Source of the DNA: JBBDQZ01 sp040905705
GTDB taxonomy: Bacteria; Bacteroidota; Rhodothermia; Balneolales; Natronogracilivirgulaceae
NCBI GenBank assembly: GCA_040905705.1
Contig: JBBDQZ010000018.1
Location: 1 to 48,453 of the forward strand
Length of the DNA stretch: 48,453 bases
Direction: 5' to 3'
The notes under the pieces are model-generated. The model made no database searches. It was not told where the DNA came from and worked only from the letters and a program-made list of their open reading frames with translations. Positions 33,165 to 42,878 of the stretch are shown piece by piece (the first letter of the stretch is position 1; each line of letters starts with the position of its first letter). The translations under genes and the position numbers were made by a program.

Positions 33165-34850
33165 ATGAGTAACGATTTTGCAGCACCCCCCAAAAGAAAA
33201 GACTGGTTCACACGGTTTCTGGATGCCGTTGAATGGCTTGGCAACCTTCTGCCTCACCCTGTCACCTTGTTCGCGCTTTTTGCCGCCGGCGTCGTTTTAA
33301 TCAGTGGCGTAGCGGAATATTTCAGCTGGAGTGTATTGGATCCACGTCCCGAAGGAGCGGCGGGGCGATCACCGGATGGTACCATCGAGGCGATTAGCCT
33401 GCTGAACGGCGACGGGCTGCGCATGATTGTTGAAAATCTGGTCTCTAATTTCACCGGTTTTGCTCCCCTTGGGGTCGTGCTTGTCGCTTTATTGGGGGTC
33501 GGAGTCGCTGAGCACTCCGGTTTGATCAGCGCCGTGATCCGGGGAATCGTTTTGCAAGCCGCCTCGGTCAAGCCGGTAATCCTGAAAGATACTCACGGAC
33601 TTGGATTTTGGGGAAAAATATCGAATATACTGCTAATGCCGGTCTCCTTCCTGCTGGATCCAAAAATCCTGGTAACCGTCGCCGTGGTTTTTACGGGGGT
33701 CATCTCCAATACAGCCTCCGAACTCGGATATGTGGTTTTGGTGCCGTTGGGAGCGGTGATTTTTCTGTCCATGGGACGGCACCCACTTGCCGGACTGGCA
33801 GCGGCATTTGCAGGAGTTTCCGGTGGATATAGTGCCAATTTATTGCTCGGAACCATTGACCCGCTGCTGGCCGGCCTCACCCAGGAAGCCGCGCAGCTGG
33901 TAGCTCCGGAATACACCGTTCACGCGGCTGTGAACTACTATTTCATGTTTTTAAGTGTTTTTGTAATCACCATCGTCGGAACCTGGGTAACTATCAGGAT
34001 TATAGAACCGAAACTGGGGCCTTATGACCCCTCGATGGCCATGGAAGATATCAGTGACGAGCAAACGATGGAACCGTTAAGCAAAACCGAGATCAGGGGG
34101 TTGTTATGGTCCGGCCTTACCGTATTTATCATGGCAATCATCATCGGATTCGGCATCGTCCCGGAGAACGGTGCTCTGCGAAATCCGGAGACCGGAGAGA
34201 TCCTTAATTCACCTTTTTTGAATGGAATCGTTACGTTTATTTTCATGTTCTTTCTGATACCGGGCTTTGTCTACGGAAAAGTAACCGGCTCCATGAATTC
34301 CGATCGCGATATCATTGACGGAATGGCCAAAGCGATGTCGACTCTTGGGCTCTATATAGTGATCGTATTCTTTGCTTCACAATTTGTGGCGTTTTTCGGC
34401 TGGACTAATCTCGGGCAGATCGTAGCCATTACCGGTGCCACCTTTCTTGAGAATATCGGCCTCACCGGGCCTCTGGTCTTTCTCGGGTTTATTATGGTTT
34501 CGGGATTTGTGAATCTGATGCTCGGTTCAGCCTCGGCGCAGTGGGCGGTTACAGCCCCTGTTTTCGTACCTATGCTGATGTTGATCGGGTACAGCCCGGA
34601 GGTTATTCAGGCCGCCTACCGGATCGGCGATTCGGTAACCAACCTGATTACACCTATGATGAGCTATTTCGGGCTGATTCTTGCATTCGCCAACAAGTAC
34701 GACAAGAATTTGGGAATCGGTACGATCATCAGCCTCATGCTGCCTTTCAGCCTTTTCTTCTTTATCGGATGGGTGTTGCTGTTTTATATTTGGGTATTCG
34801 GACTCGGCATGCCGGTCGGGCCGGAGGCTCCAACCTATTTTACTCCCTGA
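33165..34850 (+). CDS. AbgT-family transporter
   Basis: A 561-residue membrane protein with about 11-13 hydrophobic segments. WLGNLLPHPVTLFALFAAGV, NLVSNFTGFAPLGVVLVALLGVGVAEHSGL, SNTASELGYVVLVPLGAVIFLSMGRHPL and SASAQWAVTAPVFVPMLMLIG are the AbgT (p-aminobenzoyl-glutamate transporter) signatures. Some AbgT-family proteins (MtrF, YdaH) export sulfonamides; others take up aminobenzoyl-glutamate. No amidohydrolase subunits AbgA/AbgB are adjacent. A decayed gene region follows. Confidence 0.95.
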   Translation: MSNDFAAPPKRKDWFTRFLDAVEWLGNLLPHPVTLFALFAAGVVLISGVAEYFSWSVLDPRPEGAAGRSPDGTIEAISLLNGDGLRMIVENLVSNFTGFAPLGVVLVALLGVGVAEHSGLISAVIRGIVLQAASVKPVILKDTHGLGFWGKISNILLMPVSFLLDPKILVTVAVVFTGVISNTASELGYVVLVPLGAVIFLSMGRHPLAGLAAAFAGVSGGYSANLLLGTIDPLLAGLTQEAAQLVAPEYTVHAAVNYYFMFLSVFVITIVGTWVTIRIIEPKLGPYDPSMAMEDISDEQTMEPLSKTEIRGLLWSGLTVFIMAIIIGFGIVPENGALRNPETGEILNSPFLNGIVTFIFMFFLIPGFVYGKVTGSMNSDRDIIDGMAKAMSTLGLYIVIVFFASQFVAFFGWTNLGQIVAITGATFLENIGLTGPLVFLGFIMVSGFVNLMLGSASAQWAVTAPVFVPMLMLIGYSPEVIQAAYRIGDSVTNLITPMMSYFGLILAFANKYDKNLGIGTIISLMLPFSLFFFIGWVLLFYIWVFGLGMPVGPEAPTYFTP

Positions 34851-34893
34851 TGGCTCCCTGAGATGCTCTTCAGGAATCATCTGTTGACATCGA

Positions 34894-35252
34894 TCACCTC
34901 CTCATGGGCCAGCGGTTCGTGCCGTCGGGGTTCATCAGCCAGATTTGTCCCTGGCCTTCAAAATAATCGATATTCACGTAGGCGATCTTAGTGCCGTCCG
35001 GACTCCAGGCCGGATACCTGTCTGCCTCTCCAGCCATGTCTCCCTGAAAAAGCTGATCTGCTTCGGCATATGGCAGACGTCCCGATCCATTGGGTCACCT
35101 TTGGTAAGTGCTGCTTTTTCTTTTTAATTCAGTGGGCTGAGACTAATTAGTTTCAGTACTTCGGTACTTCCCGGGTCGATGTTGTATACCGTATGACGCG
35201 GCGTGTGAAATAAATAATATGTACTACATTCAGATATGAGAAGCAATTTTTT
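34894..35252 (-). pseudogene. Remnant of a TolB/PD40-type beta-propeller gene
   Basis: On the minus strand, 35094-34897 encodes 66 residues with two PD40 propeller blades (GEADRYPAWSPDGTKIAYV, then QGQIWLMNPDGTNR), ending at a TGA at 34894-34896. The frame is closed upstream by a TGA at 35095-35097, with no start and no signal peptide, so most of the gene is missing. Further upstream on the same strand, another frame (35252-35124) reads FHTPRHTVYNIDPGSTEVLKL and may be a second piece of the same gene in a different frame. The first part is convincing; the second is tentative. Confidence 0.65.
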
Positions 35253-35813
35253 TCAATTTCTTGCTTTTCAAGCCGCTATGGCCAATGATTCATGGATTCA
35301 TGGAAAAAGAAGTAAATAGGGCTTTGTGTGAAAGGCCAGCCGTATGTGCTAAAATCTTAAAATGAGTGTTTCAGTAAAGTATTTTTTTACTTATTTTTAG
35401 TGGGATTGGATGTTTTCACATGATACTGTTATTTAATGGGTAAAATTGGCAATCTTTGGGAGCAATGGAAGTTATTGTGTATACGCAATAGCACTCTGGA
35501 TTGCACCCATTTTTTTTACCCGGCTTCTGTTGGGGCTTTTAGTCCCGGAATCCAGCAATACCGCACTTGTACTTTTCATTTATGCATTACACAGAAATAA
35601 CGTCTCCACTTACTTTCATGATTACGGTATTTGAAAAAATCCGGCTCTGGTTTTCTCAGTGTCGGATTTTTTTTGACCCGTTACGATCAGATCGATGAAT
35701 ATACACTCTACTTCAACAAACACTTAAACCGATTGGTATAGACACCATTGATCCTGAATTTGAACTGAAAAACTTATAATCACACTTCACCCCAAACCAG
35801 CATTTACGGATAC
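35253..35813. other. Gene-poor stretch between the beta-propeller remnant and carA
   Basis: No gene is convincingly supported here. A 62-codon plus-strand frame (TTG start at 35446, stop at 35632-35634) is immediately followed by a strong terminator; a 55-codon ATG frame overlaps it at 35436. Either could be a small gene, or the transcript could be noncoding. Further on, a short plus-strand frame ending at 35777-35779 reads KPIGIDTIDPEFELKNL, which looks like the end of a lost protein. The stretch is A+T-rich and appears to be decayed material. Confidence 0.45.
35634..35674 (+). terminator. Rho-independent terminator without an obvious upstream gene
   Basis: AAAAAATCCG at 35634-35643 pairs perfectly with CGGATTTTTT at 35663-35672 around a 19-nt loop, ending in eight T residues. 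It lies 784 nt after the AbgT gene and 140 nt before carA. Its A-run on the left makes it usable on the minus strand as well. Confidence 0.82.
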
Positions 35814-37175
35814 ATGCCCTCATCCAAAAATGAAAAAGCCATCCTCGCTCTCGCCGACGGCACCGTCGTGCACGGTATCGCTATTGGCCACAAAGGAACT
35901 GCCGGTGGCGAATTGTGCTTTAACACCAGCATGACCGGCTATCAGGAGATATTTACCGACCCCAGCTATCATGGTCAGTTGATGATGATGACCTATCCCC
36001 ATATCGGGAATTACGGCGTCTCTGCACGTGATGACGAAGCACACAAAGTAATGATCTCAGGACTCATCGTTCGTGCATTCTCCTATCATTACAGTAACCT
36101 CATGGCTGACGGTAATCTTAACGATTATCTCAAACGCAATAAAGTTATTGGCATCACCGGTATCGACACCCGGAAACTGGTTCGCCATATTCGTGAAAAA
36201 GGGGTCATCAACGCCATCATTTCAAGCGATAACAATGATGCAAAAGATCTCGTAAAACAAGCCCGTCAGTGGCCGTCTATGGTTGGACTCGAGCTTGCCA
36301 GCAAGGTCACCCTGGAGGATCCGCGTACGTATAAGCCGGGCGAACTTGAATGGAATCATCCCTCGATTTCACAATTAGCTTCCCATACGGACGGACAGGC
36401 ATCGGCCCGGAAATTTACAACACATACGGCAACTTCCCGGGCGGCTGAAGCGGCAACGGCCGGAGTCCCGTCAACCGTATCCTCCCGGTCCGGCAAAAAT
36501 CAGCCTGTTGAACACGAGGGCAAGCAAAACGGTGGCATAAAAGAGAATGAAGAACAAGGGAAATCCGGCAAGGACGAACGTCGCGCATTATACAAGGTGG
36601 CCGCTCTCGATTACGGGATCAAACAGAATATTATTAACAACCTGGTTCAGCGAGGATGTATGCTGAGGCTCTTTCCTGCCAAAACCGACTTTGAAACCAT
36701 CATGAAATGGGAGCCCGACGCCTTCTTTTTCTCTAACGGGCCGGGTGACCCGAATCCGATGGTCTACGCCATCGATACCATTACCAAAGCAAAAGAATCC
36801 GGAAAACCGATCTTTGGAATCTGCCTCGGCCATCAGCTTTTGGCCCTGTCCGAAGGCATGCAAGTGACTAAAATGTTCGTCGGACACCGCGGTGCCAATC
36901 AGCCTGTAAAAAACCTGCATCACGATCATGTGGAAATCACTACTCAAAACCACGGTTTTGCCATCGATTCCGATTCGGTTTCGCCCGATATTGCGGAAGT
37001 AACACACAGAAATCTGAACGATGGAACATTGGAAGGTCTCAACTTCAAGCGTTTTAATGGATTCAGTGTACAATACCATCCCGAGGCTTCTCCCGGGCCA
37101 CACGACTCCTCCTACCTATTTGACGAATTTATAAACCGAATTAAAACTCATAAAGCACAAAAAGGGTTGTCCTGA
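35814..37175 (+). CDS. carA: Carbamoyl-phosphate synthase small subunit with an enlarged linker
   Basis: A 453-residue glutaminase subunit that supplies ammonia to CarB for carbamoyl phosphate (arginine and pyrimidines). The N-terminal domain has GEVCFNTS-like GGELCFNTSMTGYQE and GITGIDTRKLVRHIREKG. The glutamine amidotransferase domain has the nucleophile C337 (GICLGHQ) and the His/Glu of QYHPEASPGP. The family is usually about 360-380 residues; here a hydrophilic Ser/Thr/Ala/Gly/Lys-rich segment (about residues 185-257, 36366-36585) enlarges the linker between domains. The carB ATG begins one base after the carA stop. Confidence 0.97.
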   Translation: MPSSKNEKAILALADGTVVHGIAIGHKGTAGGELCFNTSMTGYQEIFTDPSYHGQLMMMTYPHIGNYGVSARDDEAHKVMISGLIVRAFSYHYSNLMADGNLNDYLKRNKVIGITGIDTRKLVRHIREKGVINAIISSDNNDAKDLVKQARQWPSMVGLELASKVTLEDPRTYKPGELEWNHPSISQLASHTDGQASARKFTTHTATSRAAEAATAGVPSTVSSRSGKNQPVEHEGKQNGGIKENEEQGKSGKDERRALYKVAALDYGIKQNIINNLVQRGCMLRLFPAKTDFETIMKWEPDAFFFSNGPGDPNPMVYAIDTITKAKESGKPIFGICLGHQLLALSEGMQVTKMFVGHRGANQPVKNLHHDHVEITTQNHGFAIDSDSVSPDIAEVTHRNLNDGTLEGLNFKRFNGFSVQYHPEASPGPHDSSYLFDEFINRIKTHKAQKGLS

Positions 37176-37176
37176 C

Positions 37177-40008
37177 ATGCCCAAACGTACTGATATTCAA
37201 ACCATTTTACTGATTGGGTCCGGACCGATCGTCATCGGCCAGGCCTGTGAATTTGATTACTCCGGAACCCAGGCCTGCCGTTCCCTGCGTGAAGAGGGAT
37301 ATCGGGTAGTCCTCATCAATTCGAATCCGGCCACCATCATGACCGATCCGATTATGGCCGATGCCATCTATCTGAAACCGCTCACCACACAGTCGATCAA
37401 GGAAATTGTCGAGATTGAAAAGCCCGATGCTGTCTTGCCGACGATGGGCGGGCAAACGGCTTTGAATCTGGCACGTGACCTGCATCACGAAGGGTACTGG
37501 GAAAAAATGAAGATCGAGATTATAGGTGTAGATATCGATGCAATCGACATTACGGAAAACCGGCAGCAATTCCGTGATCTGATGGAAAAGATCGGAATCG
37601 ATCAGTGTCGCAGCCGAACGGCCAAATCTCTCCTTGATGCCAAGGAAATCGTTCTTGAACTGGGGGGATTGCCTGTTGTCATTCGGCCTTCCTTCACACT
37701 TGGCGGATCCGGCGGTGGTATCGTCTGGAACGAGGAACAATTTGAGAAAAAAGTGTTGCGTGGCCTTGAATTAAGTCCCATCCATGAAATTCTTATTGAA
37801 GAGTCCATTTACGGCTGGAAGGAGTTTGAACTGGAGCTGTTACGCGACAATAGCAATAACGTTGTTATCATCTGCTCAATTGAGAATTTTGATCCTATGG
37901 GTGTTCATACCGGTGATTCGGTAACGGTGGCCCCCACTCAGACGCTCACCGATAAACAGTTCCAATTGTTGCGGGATGCGGCTATTAAAATGATGCGATC
38001 AATCGGTACTTTTGCCGGAGGGTGCAATGTGCAATTCGGAATAGAACCGGGTACCGACCGGCTGGTAGCGGTAGAAATCAATCCGAGGGTGAGCCGGTCT
38101 TCGGCACTCGCATCCAAAGCCACCGGATATCCCATTGCCAAAATCGCCGCCAAACTTGCTGTCGGATACAATCTTGATGAACTGGAGAACCAGATTACCA
38201 AGACAACGTCTGCCTGTTTTGAGCCTTCTATTGATTACGTCGTAGTAAAAGTACCACGCTTCAATTTCGAAAAATTTCCGGGAGTTGACGAAGAACTTAC
38301 CACCCAGATGAAGGCCGTTGGTGAAGTTATGTCGATCGGGCGTACTTTCCCGGAGGCGCTTAACAAAGCCTGGCAATCGCTCGAGATCGGACGGGGAGGA
38401 CTCGGCGCCGACGGTTATGAAGATATCGACCGGGAAGAGGTCCGCAAACGACTGTTGAAAGCCTATTGGGATCGCAGCCTGCAGATCCGAAACGCCTTCA
38501 AACTGGGTACCAGTGCCGAAGAAATTCACGATATCACCAAAATAGACCCGTGGTTCCTGGAACAGATCCACTACCTGGTCCGTCTTGAAAACCGCACCGA
38601 AGGCCAGACGCTGAACGCAATCGATGAGAAAGATATGCGGGAACTGAAGCAGGCCGGTTTTTCCGACCGTCAGATCGCCTGGCTGCTGAGTCAAAGTGAT
38701 GTAGAGCGTATAAGCGAGAAACAGGTTCGGAAGAAACGCCTCGAAATGGGCATCAAAGCGATCTTTAAAATGGTGGATACCTGTGCAGGTGAGTTTCCGG
38801 CCTCAACGCCCTACTATTATTCCTGTTATGACGACGAAAATGAAAGCGTCGTCACCGACCGGAAAAAGGTGATGATTCTGGGAAGTGGTCCTAACCGTAT
38901 CGGACAAGGTATCGAATTCGACTATTCGTGTGTTCATGCGGTTCTGGCAGCCAAAGAAATGGGTTACGAAACTATCATGGTGAACTGTAATCCTGAAACC
39001 GTCTCAACCGATTTCGATATTGCTGATAAATTATACTTTGAACCGGTGTTCTGGGAACATGTTTTCAACATTATCGAACATGAAAAGCCGGAAGGCATCA
39101 TTCTGCAGGTAGGCGGCCAGACAGCACTCAAGCTGGCCAAACAACTCACCGAGAATAACATCCGAATTTTCGGCACACCGTTTGAAATGATGGACCTTGC
39201 CGAAGACCGCGGTAAATTTTCCAAAACACTCATCAATCTGGGTATCCCGTTTCCCGCTTATGGGACGGCTTTCACCACAAAAGAGGCATCGCAAATCGCT
39301 AAGAGAATTGCATACCCCGTATTGTTACGCCCCAGTTATGTACTGGGCGGCCAGGGTATGTGTATTGCTGTTAAAGAGAGCGAACTGGAAGATCATGTCC
39401 GTACCCTGCTCAAAACCCATCCGGAAAATGAATTTCTCATTGATCATTTTCTCGAAAATGCTATTGAAGTGGATTTCGACTCGATTTACGACGGTGAACA
39501 GCTCCATATTTGCGGAATCATGCAACACCTGGAGCCGGCCGGAGTCCATTCAGGGGACTCAACCGCTGTATTGCCTCCTTATTCGCTGGATGATCATGTA
39601 ATTGAAAAGATGAAAGAGTACCAGGAAAAAATCGCAAAAGCACTTAATGTACGGGGATTTATTAACGTACAATATGCTGTTCAAGGCTCTGATGTATTCG
39701 TCATAGAAGCCAATCCGCGTGCCACCCGTACCATCCCGTTCGTTGCAAAAGCCACCGGTCGTCCTGAAGCAGATATCGGTGTGAAAGTGATGCTGGGTGC
39801 CAAATTGAGTGAATTTGACCGGACTTCCAAACTGAAAAATTTCGCCATAAAAGAACCGATCTTTCCGTTTGACAAATTCCCGGAAGTTAAAAAGGAGCTC
39901 GGGCCTGAAATGAAATCCACAGGTGAAACGATTTACTTCCTGGAAAACTTTGAGGACGAGCATTTCCGCAAACCCTTTGAATTCAAGAATCTGTATCTTA
40001 GCAAATAA
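37177..40008 (+). CDS. carB: Carbamoyl-phosphate synthase large subunit lacking the MGS domain
   Basis: A 943-residue synthetase subunit with two ATP-grasp halves: the first from SGPIVIGQACEFDYSGTQACRSL, with VVIRPSFTLGGSGGGI, and the second from GSGPNRIGQGIEFDYSCVHAV, with VLLRPSYVLGGQGM. The halves are separated by the helical oligomerisation domain. E. coli CarB is 1073 residues; this one ends at NLYLSK shortly after the second ATP-grasp domain and so lacks the ~130-residue C-terminal methylglyoxal-synthase-like allosteric domain that binds UMP and ornithine. That form appears normal for many Bacteroidota. It directly follows carA. Confidence 0.98.
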   Translation: MPKRTDIQTILLIGSGPIVIGQACEFDYSGTQACRSLREEGYRVVLINSNPATIMTDPIMADAIYLKPLTTQSIKEIVEIEKPDAVLPTMGGQTALNLARDLHHEGYWEKMKIEIIGVDIDAIDITENRQQFRDLMEKIGIDQCRSRTAKSLLDAKEIVLELGGLPVVIRPSFTLGGSGGGIVWNEEQFEKKVLRGLELSPIHEILIEESIYGWKEFELELLRDNSNNVVIICSIENFDPMGVHTGDSVTVAPTQTLTDKQFQLLRDAAIKMMRSIGTFAGGCNVQFGIEPGTDRLVAVEINPRVSRSSALASKATGYPIAKIAAKLAVGYNLDELENQITKTTSACFEPSIDYVVVKVPRFNFEKFPGVDEELTTQMKAVGEVMSIGRTFPEALNKAWQSLEIGRGGLGADGYEDIDREEVRKRLLKAYWDRSLQIRNAFKLGTSAEEIHDITKIDPWFLEQIHYLVRLENRTEGQTLNAIDEKDMRELKQAGFSDRQIAWLLSQSDVERISEKQVRKKRLEMGIKAIFKMVDTCAGEFPASTPYYYSCYDDENESVVTDRKKVMILGSGPNRIGQGIEFDYSCVHAVLAAKEMGYETIMVNCNPETVSTDFDIADKLYFEPVFWEHVFNIIEHEKPEGIILQVGGQTALKLAKQLTENNIRIFGTPFEMMDLAEDRGKFSKTLINLGIPFPAYGTAFTTKEASQIAKRIAYPVLLRPSYVLGGQGMCIAVKESELEDHVRTLLKTHPENEFLIDHFLENAIEVDFDSIYDGEQLHICGIMQHLEPAGVHSGDSTAVLPPYSLDDHVIEKMKEYQEKIAKALNVRGFINVQYAVQGSDVFVIEANPRATRTIPFVAKATGRPEADIGVKVMLGAKLSEFDRTSKLKNFAIKEPIFPFDKFPEVKKELGPEMKSTGETIYFLENFEDEHFRKPFEFKNLYLSK

Positions 40009-40045
40009 ATGGGTAACTCCGTCCGGTTTCTAATCTTCCCCGGTT

Positions 40046-41227
40046 ATGCAACAAAAAAATCTGATTCTTGCTTTCGGTGGTATTTCACCTGAACATGAAG
40101 TTTCGGTTCTGACCGCCGTGCAGGCGGCCTCCGCACTTGCGCAAAGTGAGTGGAAACTTGTGCCATTGTATCTCACAAAAAGCGGCCACTGGCTGACCGG
40201 GGATCACCTGTTGATTCTGGAATCCTACAAAGAGATTAAGCAGGCCGAAAGCCAGGGGCACACTTGTCACTTTTCGGTTACTTCATCCGGCCGGGCAGAG
40301 CTGGTCACTGACCCCGCCGGTTGGTTTGCACGTCCGCAGCGTATCTCTATCGACGCACTTCTCTGTGCATTTCATGGATCGGATGGTGAAAACGGCTCTT
40401 TTCAGGGGTTGTGCGAGACCTACAACATTCCCTATACCGGATCCGGTGTAGCTGCCTCGGCAGTGGGAATGGACAAACGGTTAACCAGGGAATTATGCCG
40501 GCAACATCAGATTCCGGTGGTCAATGACGTATGGATACGGGAAGAACAATGGATAACCGACCGTGACCGGCTGATCAGGGACAGTGAAAAAGCAGCGTAT
40601 CCGCTTTATGTGAAGCCGGTAACTCTGGGAAGCAGTATCGGAGTCCACCGTGTTACAGACCGGGATGAACTGATAGACGCTGTAGAAGATTCCTTTCGTT
40701 ACGATTCCCATTTGCTGGTTGAAAAAGCTGTAGATCCGCTCATGGAAATAAACTGTGCCGTTTTGGGCGATAATCAGGAGGTCAAAATCAGTGTTTGTGA
40801 ACAGCCCCTTGGAAAAAAAGATCTCCTTTCGTTTGAAGACAAATATCTTCAGGGGGATGGTGACACCAAAGGTATGGCGTCGGCAAGCAGAAAAATCCCT
40901 GCCCCCATCACACAGAAAAAAGTAGATGAAATCCGGGAATATTCCCGTCGGGTTTTCTCTCTGATCGGTTGTTCCGGAGTAGCCAGACTTGATTTTCTGC
41001 TCAATGCAAAAACCGGCGAGGTATTCTTCAACGAAATTAATACCATACCGGGGTCGTTCTCATTTTATCTTTGGGAGGCTTCGGATTTGCATTTTGACCA
41101 ACTCCTGGATGAGCTGATTGCCCTTGCACTTAAGCGCCACAATAATAAAAACAGTCGCGTGCGTTCCTATGACGTAAATTTATTGAGCCAAAAAGCAGTC
41201 AAAGGACTCAAAAGCGGTAAGTTATAA
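40046..41227 (+). CDS. ddl: D-alanine--D-alanine ligase
   Basis: A 393-residue ATP-grasp ligase making the D-Ala-D-Ala dipeptide for peptidoglycan. FGGISPEHEVSVLTA is the N-terminal family motif, HGSDGENGSFQGLCETYNIPYTGSGVAASAVGMDK the next, YVKPVTLGSSIGVHRV binds ATP, and the Mg-binding Asn/Glu lie in FFNEINTIPGSFSFYLW. It is somewhat longer than the E. coli enzymes and fits the larger Ddl group. It follows carB by 37 nt and precedes a solute-binding lipoprotein gene by 11 nt, so the string carA-carB-ddl may be one transcript. Confidence 0.97.
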   Translation: MQQKNLILAFGGISPEHEVSVLTAVQAASALAQSEWKLVPLYLTKSGHWLTGDHLLILESYKEIKQAESQGHTCHFSVTSSGRAELVTDPAGWFARPQRISIDALLCAFHGSDGENGSFQGLCETYNIPYTGSGVAASAVGMDKRLTRELCRQHQIPVVNDVWIREEQWITDRDRLIRDSEKAAYPLYVKPVTLGSSIGVHRVTDRDELIDAVEDSFRYDSHLLVEKAVDPLMEINCAVLGDNQEVKISVCEQPLGKKDLLSFEDKYLQGDGDTKGMASASRKIPAPITQKKVDEIREYSRRVFSLIGCSGVARLDFLLNAKTGEVFFNEINTIPGSFSFYLWEASDLHFDQLLDELIALALKRHNNKNSRVRSYDVNLLSQKAVKGLKSGKL

Positions 41228-41238
41228 CCGAAGACTTC

Positions 41239-42861
41239 ATGGCACTTTTTTTATCAAAAACCACCTCTTCCGGTCCATCCGGCCTGCAACCATTCTCCAG
41301 GGTACACGGTCTGCCGGATAATTTTCCGGTATTCCTCTTTTTAATCATACCGATGATTTTTTTAATGTCTTGTGGTTCAACTCCTGAAATCACTGTTGTG
41401 GACAGAACCGCCCAAACCGTTGAAGACGATGACAACGATGGCCAGGAAATCGACGATGAAGAATTGCGTATACTGAAAATGGGAGAGGTCAACCAAATCC
41501 GGAGTTTTGATCCGCTTTTTGCCTCCAATACCACTACCAAACGAATCATTCAGCTGGCTTACGAAGGACTTGTACGTTTTGATGAACACGACAATATCAC
41601 CGCGGCAGCAGCTAAACAATGGGATGTCTCAAGCGACTCACTAACCTGGACTTTTTACCTCAGAAATGATCTTTTTTTTCATGATGATCAAAGTTTTACC
41701 CAAGGCATTGGCCGACGGGTTAACAGTCGAGACGTGATCCGGGTCTTCGAACGCATGGCTTCCCGGGACGTCCCCCCAAATGCCGCTGAACTTTTCATGA
41801 ATACCATACAGGGGTTTGAGTCTTATTATCTTGAGCGACGCAATATATATATGGATGTTGATCGATCCGTTACAAGTATCCGTGGTATAGAGGCACGAAA
41901 TGACACAACCATTGTATTCCACTTAGAAAACAATGGTGATTTTCTACAGAAACTGGCGTCTCCCTATGCTGTGATATATCCTCGTGAACCTTTCCTGTTT
42001 CATAGAGACGGTCTTCATACCCATGCCGTTGGAACCGGCCCGTTTCAGTTTGAAACTTCAATAGGTGACAGTATTCATATTTTCTTAAGAAACAAATATT
42101 ATTATCGTAAGAACGAGCAAGGCCAGCAACTCCCGCGTGTTCACCGGCTTGAAGTACTCAATACAAGTGATGAGACAAGTCTTTATTCTCAATTCACTCG
42201 TGGGCTTTTGAATATGATTGTTGACCTCGGACCAAACGGTGTGTCCGCCATGGTGGATGAAAATAATGAACTTAATGAAGATCTCCGCAATCACTATCGT
42301 ATGGAAAGCAGATCAGATCCGAACCCGGTCATTTTACGATACCATCCCCGGAACCTTCTGGGATTGGAGCGTGGAGATGCCGCTTCCCTGATCCGCAATA
42401 TCCGAGTAGAAACTATCCGGGACGACATGAATAACCCTTTGCTTGAAATAACCTATAAAGATGAGGAATACACTCAAGCTAATGTGGGCCGCATCTTTCA
42501 GCGTTATGGTGATGGACAGGAAAATCAGCTTCTATTTGCATATAAACAGGATCTACTTCCTCGTAAATTGAGTGAAATTATTTTCGAGACACTGGATAAC
42601 AATCTTCAGGTTGATCTGATTCAACGCCGGGTGTTCAGCCGTGACATCTTCCTTTATCTGGATTATCTACACACTTATGTTCCGGGGTATCAACATGCCC
42701 GTCAACCGCAAGAAATTCTACGGATAGAAACCAACCGTTATACAATCTTCGATCAACATACAAGAGGAGTTCGTACCAACAATCTAAGTTGGTGGCTGGA
42801 CCTGAACCATGTCCGAATGGAAGAGTCCTCTCAACAGAATCCGGAAGCAGTATATCGATAA
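41239..42861 (+). CDS. Solute-binding lipoprotein (ABC transporter family 5)
   Basis: A 540-residue lipoprotein with a long N-terminus and lipobox IFLMSC (Cys 45). After an acidic linker (VEDDDNDGQEIDDEE) it follows the family-5 oligopeptide/dipeptide-binding pattern: SFDPLFASNTTTKRIIQLAYEGLVRFDE, AAAKQWDVSSDSLTWTFYLRNDLFFHDD, and VGTGPFQFE. No permease or ATPase genes are adjacent, so it may serve a transporter elsewhere or have another role. The ATG at 41239 gives an unusually long leader (44 residues before the Cys); a later start is possible. It lies between ddl and nadK with very short gaps. Confidence 0.86.
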   Translation: MALFLSKTTSSGPSGLQPFSRVHGLPDNFPVFLFLIIPMIFLMSCGSTPEITVVDRTAQTVEDDDNDGQEIDDEELRILKMGEVNQIRSFDPLFASNTTTKRIIQLAYEGLVRFDEHDNITAAAAKQWDVSSDSLTWTFYLRNDLFFHDDQSFTQGIGRRVNSRDVIRVFERMASRDVPPNAAELFMNTIQGFESYYLERRNIYMDVDRSVTSIRGIEARNDTTIVFHLENNGDFLQKLASPYAVIYPREPFLFHRDGLHTHAVGTGPFQFETSIGDSIHIFLRNKYYYRKNEQGQQLPRVHRLEVLNTSDETSLYSQFTRGLLNMIVDLGPNGVSAMVDENNELNEDLRNHYRMESRSDPNPVILRYHPRNLLGLERGDAASLIRNIRVETIRDDMNNPLLEITYKDEEYTQANVGRIFQRYGDGQENQLLFAYKQDLLPRKLSEIIFETLDNNLQVDLIQRRVFSRDIFLYLDYLHTYVPGYQHARQPQEILRIETNRYTIFDQHTRGVRTNNLSWWLDLNHVRMEESSQQNPEAVYR

Positions 42862-42878
42862 ATTTGATTTTTAATTCT

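Noticed and set aside
37999..38694. Minus-strand open frame of 231 codons opposite carB
   Set aside because: It is fully contained in carB on the other strand and has no recognisable domain.
42789..42878. Upstream extension of the nadK frame
   Set aside because: It overlaps the end of the solute-binding gene and the family starts at the ATG at 42879.
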